Shown here: positions 6,349 through 6,471 of the stretch, in pieces
Layout: each line of letters opens with the position of its first letter
Position numbering within the stretch: position 1 is the stretch's first letter
DNA from: Ectothiorhodospiraceae bacterium
GTDB taxonomy: Bacteria; Pseudomonadota; Gammaproteobacteria; Thiohalomonadales; Thiohalomonadaceae
DNA length: 6,471 nt
Reading direction: 5' to 3'
Assembly: GCA_007125455.1 (NCBI GenBank)
Contig: SLDE01000163.1
Location: forward strand, 1-6,471
Made by a program: the position numbers and the translations under genes
Notes under the pieces: generated by a model
The model's database searches: none
What the model was told of the DNA's origin: nothing
Seen by the model: the letters and a program-made list of their open reading frames with translations, nothing else

Positions 6349-6471
6349 TTGAGCGACAAAATTGCATACGTAACCGATGATACCTTTGAAGCAGAGGTGA
6401 TCAAGGCGGAAGGTTCGGTATTGGTGGATTACTGGGCTGATTGGTGTGGTCCCTGCAAGATGATCGCCCCG
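6349..6471 (+). CDS. trxA: Thioredoxin 1, 3' end outside window
   Basis: The first 41 codons of thioredoxin. From the TTG start the protein begins MSDKIAYVTDDTFEAEV, which lines up with E. coli MSDKIIHLTDDSFDTDV, and continues to LVDYWADWCGPCKMIAP with the redox-active CGPC at C33-C36. The conserved buried Asp is D27 and the active-site Trp is W32. Thioredoxin reduces protein disulfides in the cytoplasm and is recycled by thioredoxin reductase. The complete protein should be about 108 residues, so roughly 60% is missing. Identity is secure. The start is the rare codon TTG, supported by GGAGG and by the match to the family N-terminus; in-frame ATGs at 6301 and 6316 would add 16 or 11 unmatched residues. 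rho is the expected next gene beyond the window. Confidence 0.96.
   Translation, partial: MSDKIAYVTDDTFEAEVIKAEGSVLVDYWADWCGPCKMIAP

Noticed and set aside
6213..6404. N-terminal extension of rhlB by up to 64 residues
   Set aside because: The extension crosses the divergent promoter region and the trxA start, and the family alignment begins at the ATG at 6212.

Overview
The window looks like a chromosomal segment of a gammaproteobacterium. Two things point there. The protein on the minus strand aligns closely, from memory, with Escherichia coli RhlB over its whole length. It is also divergent from trxA, and this rhlB/trxA head-to-head pair is the arrangement known from enteric and many other gammaproteobacterial genomes, where rho usually follows trxA. 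I cannot name a genus.

Layout. Positions 1-4958 hold a tight plus-strand cluster of three envelope genes. The first is a TonB-dependent outer-membrane receptor whose 5' end lies outside the window. Seven bases later comes a periplasmic substrate-binding protein of the ABC_sub_bind (COG2984) type. The third is a BarA-like hybrid sensor histidine kinase whose start overlaps the binding-protein gene by 8 bases. Its stop overlaps the stop of rhlB, on the minus strand at 4953-6212, by 6 bases. A 136-base divergent intergenic region (6213-6348) follows, and the window closes with the first 41 codons of trxA, cut by the right edge just after the WCGPC active site. No RNA gene, CRISPR array, insertion sequence or other mobile element was recognised. 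Apart from 6213-6348 there is essentially no non-coding DNA.

How the genes may work together. The three plus-strand genes cover outer membrane, periplasm and inner membrane, and no ABC permease or ATPase gene is present. The simplest reading is a trans-envelope sensory pathway: the receptor admits a ligand, the binding protein captures it, and the kinase's periplasmic domain reads the binding protein, in the manner of TorT/TorS or LuxP/LuxQ. This is inference from gene order and protein families, not a demonstrated function. The kinase carries a degenerate receiver-like module before a complete receiver and has no Hpt domain, so a phosphorelay partner must be encoded elsewhere. rhlB and trxA are housekeeping genes (RNA degradosome helicase, thioredoxin) and probably unrelated to the sensory cluster.

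Main points for a curator: use the ATG at 2652 for the kinase, the ATG at 6212 for rhlB and the TTG at 6349 for trxA. Longer in-frame starts exist for all three and are probably wrong.
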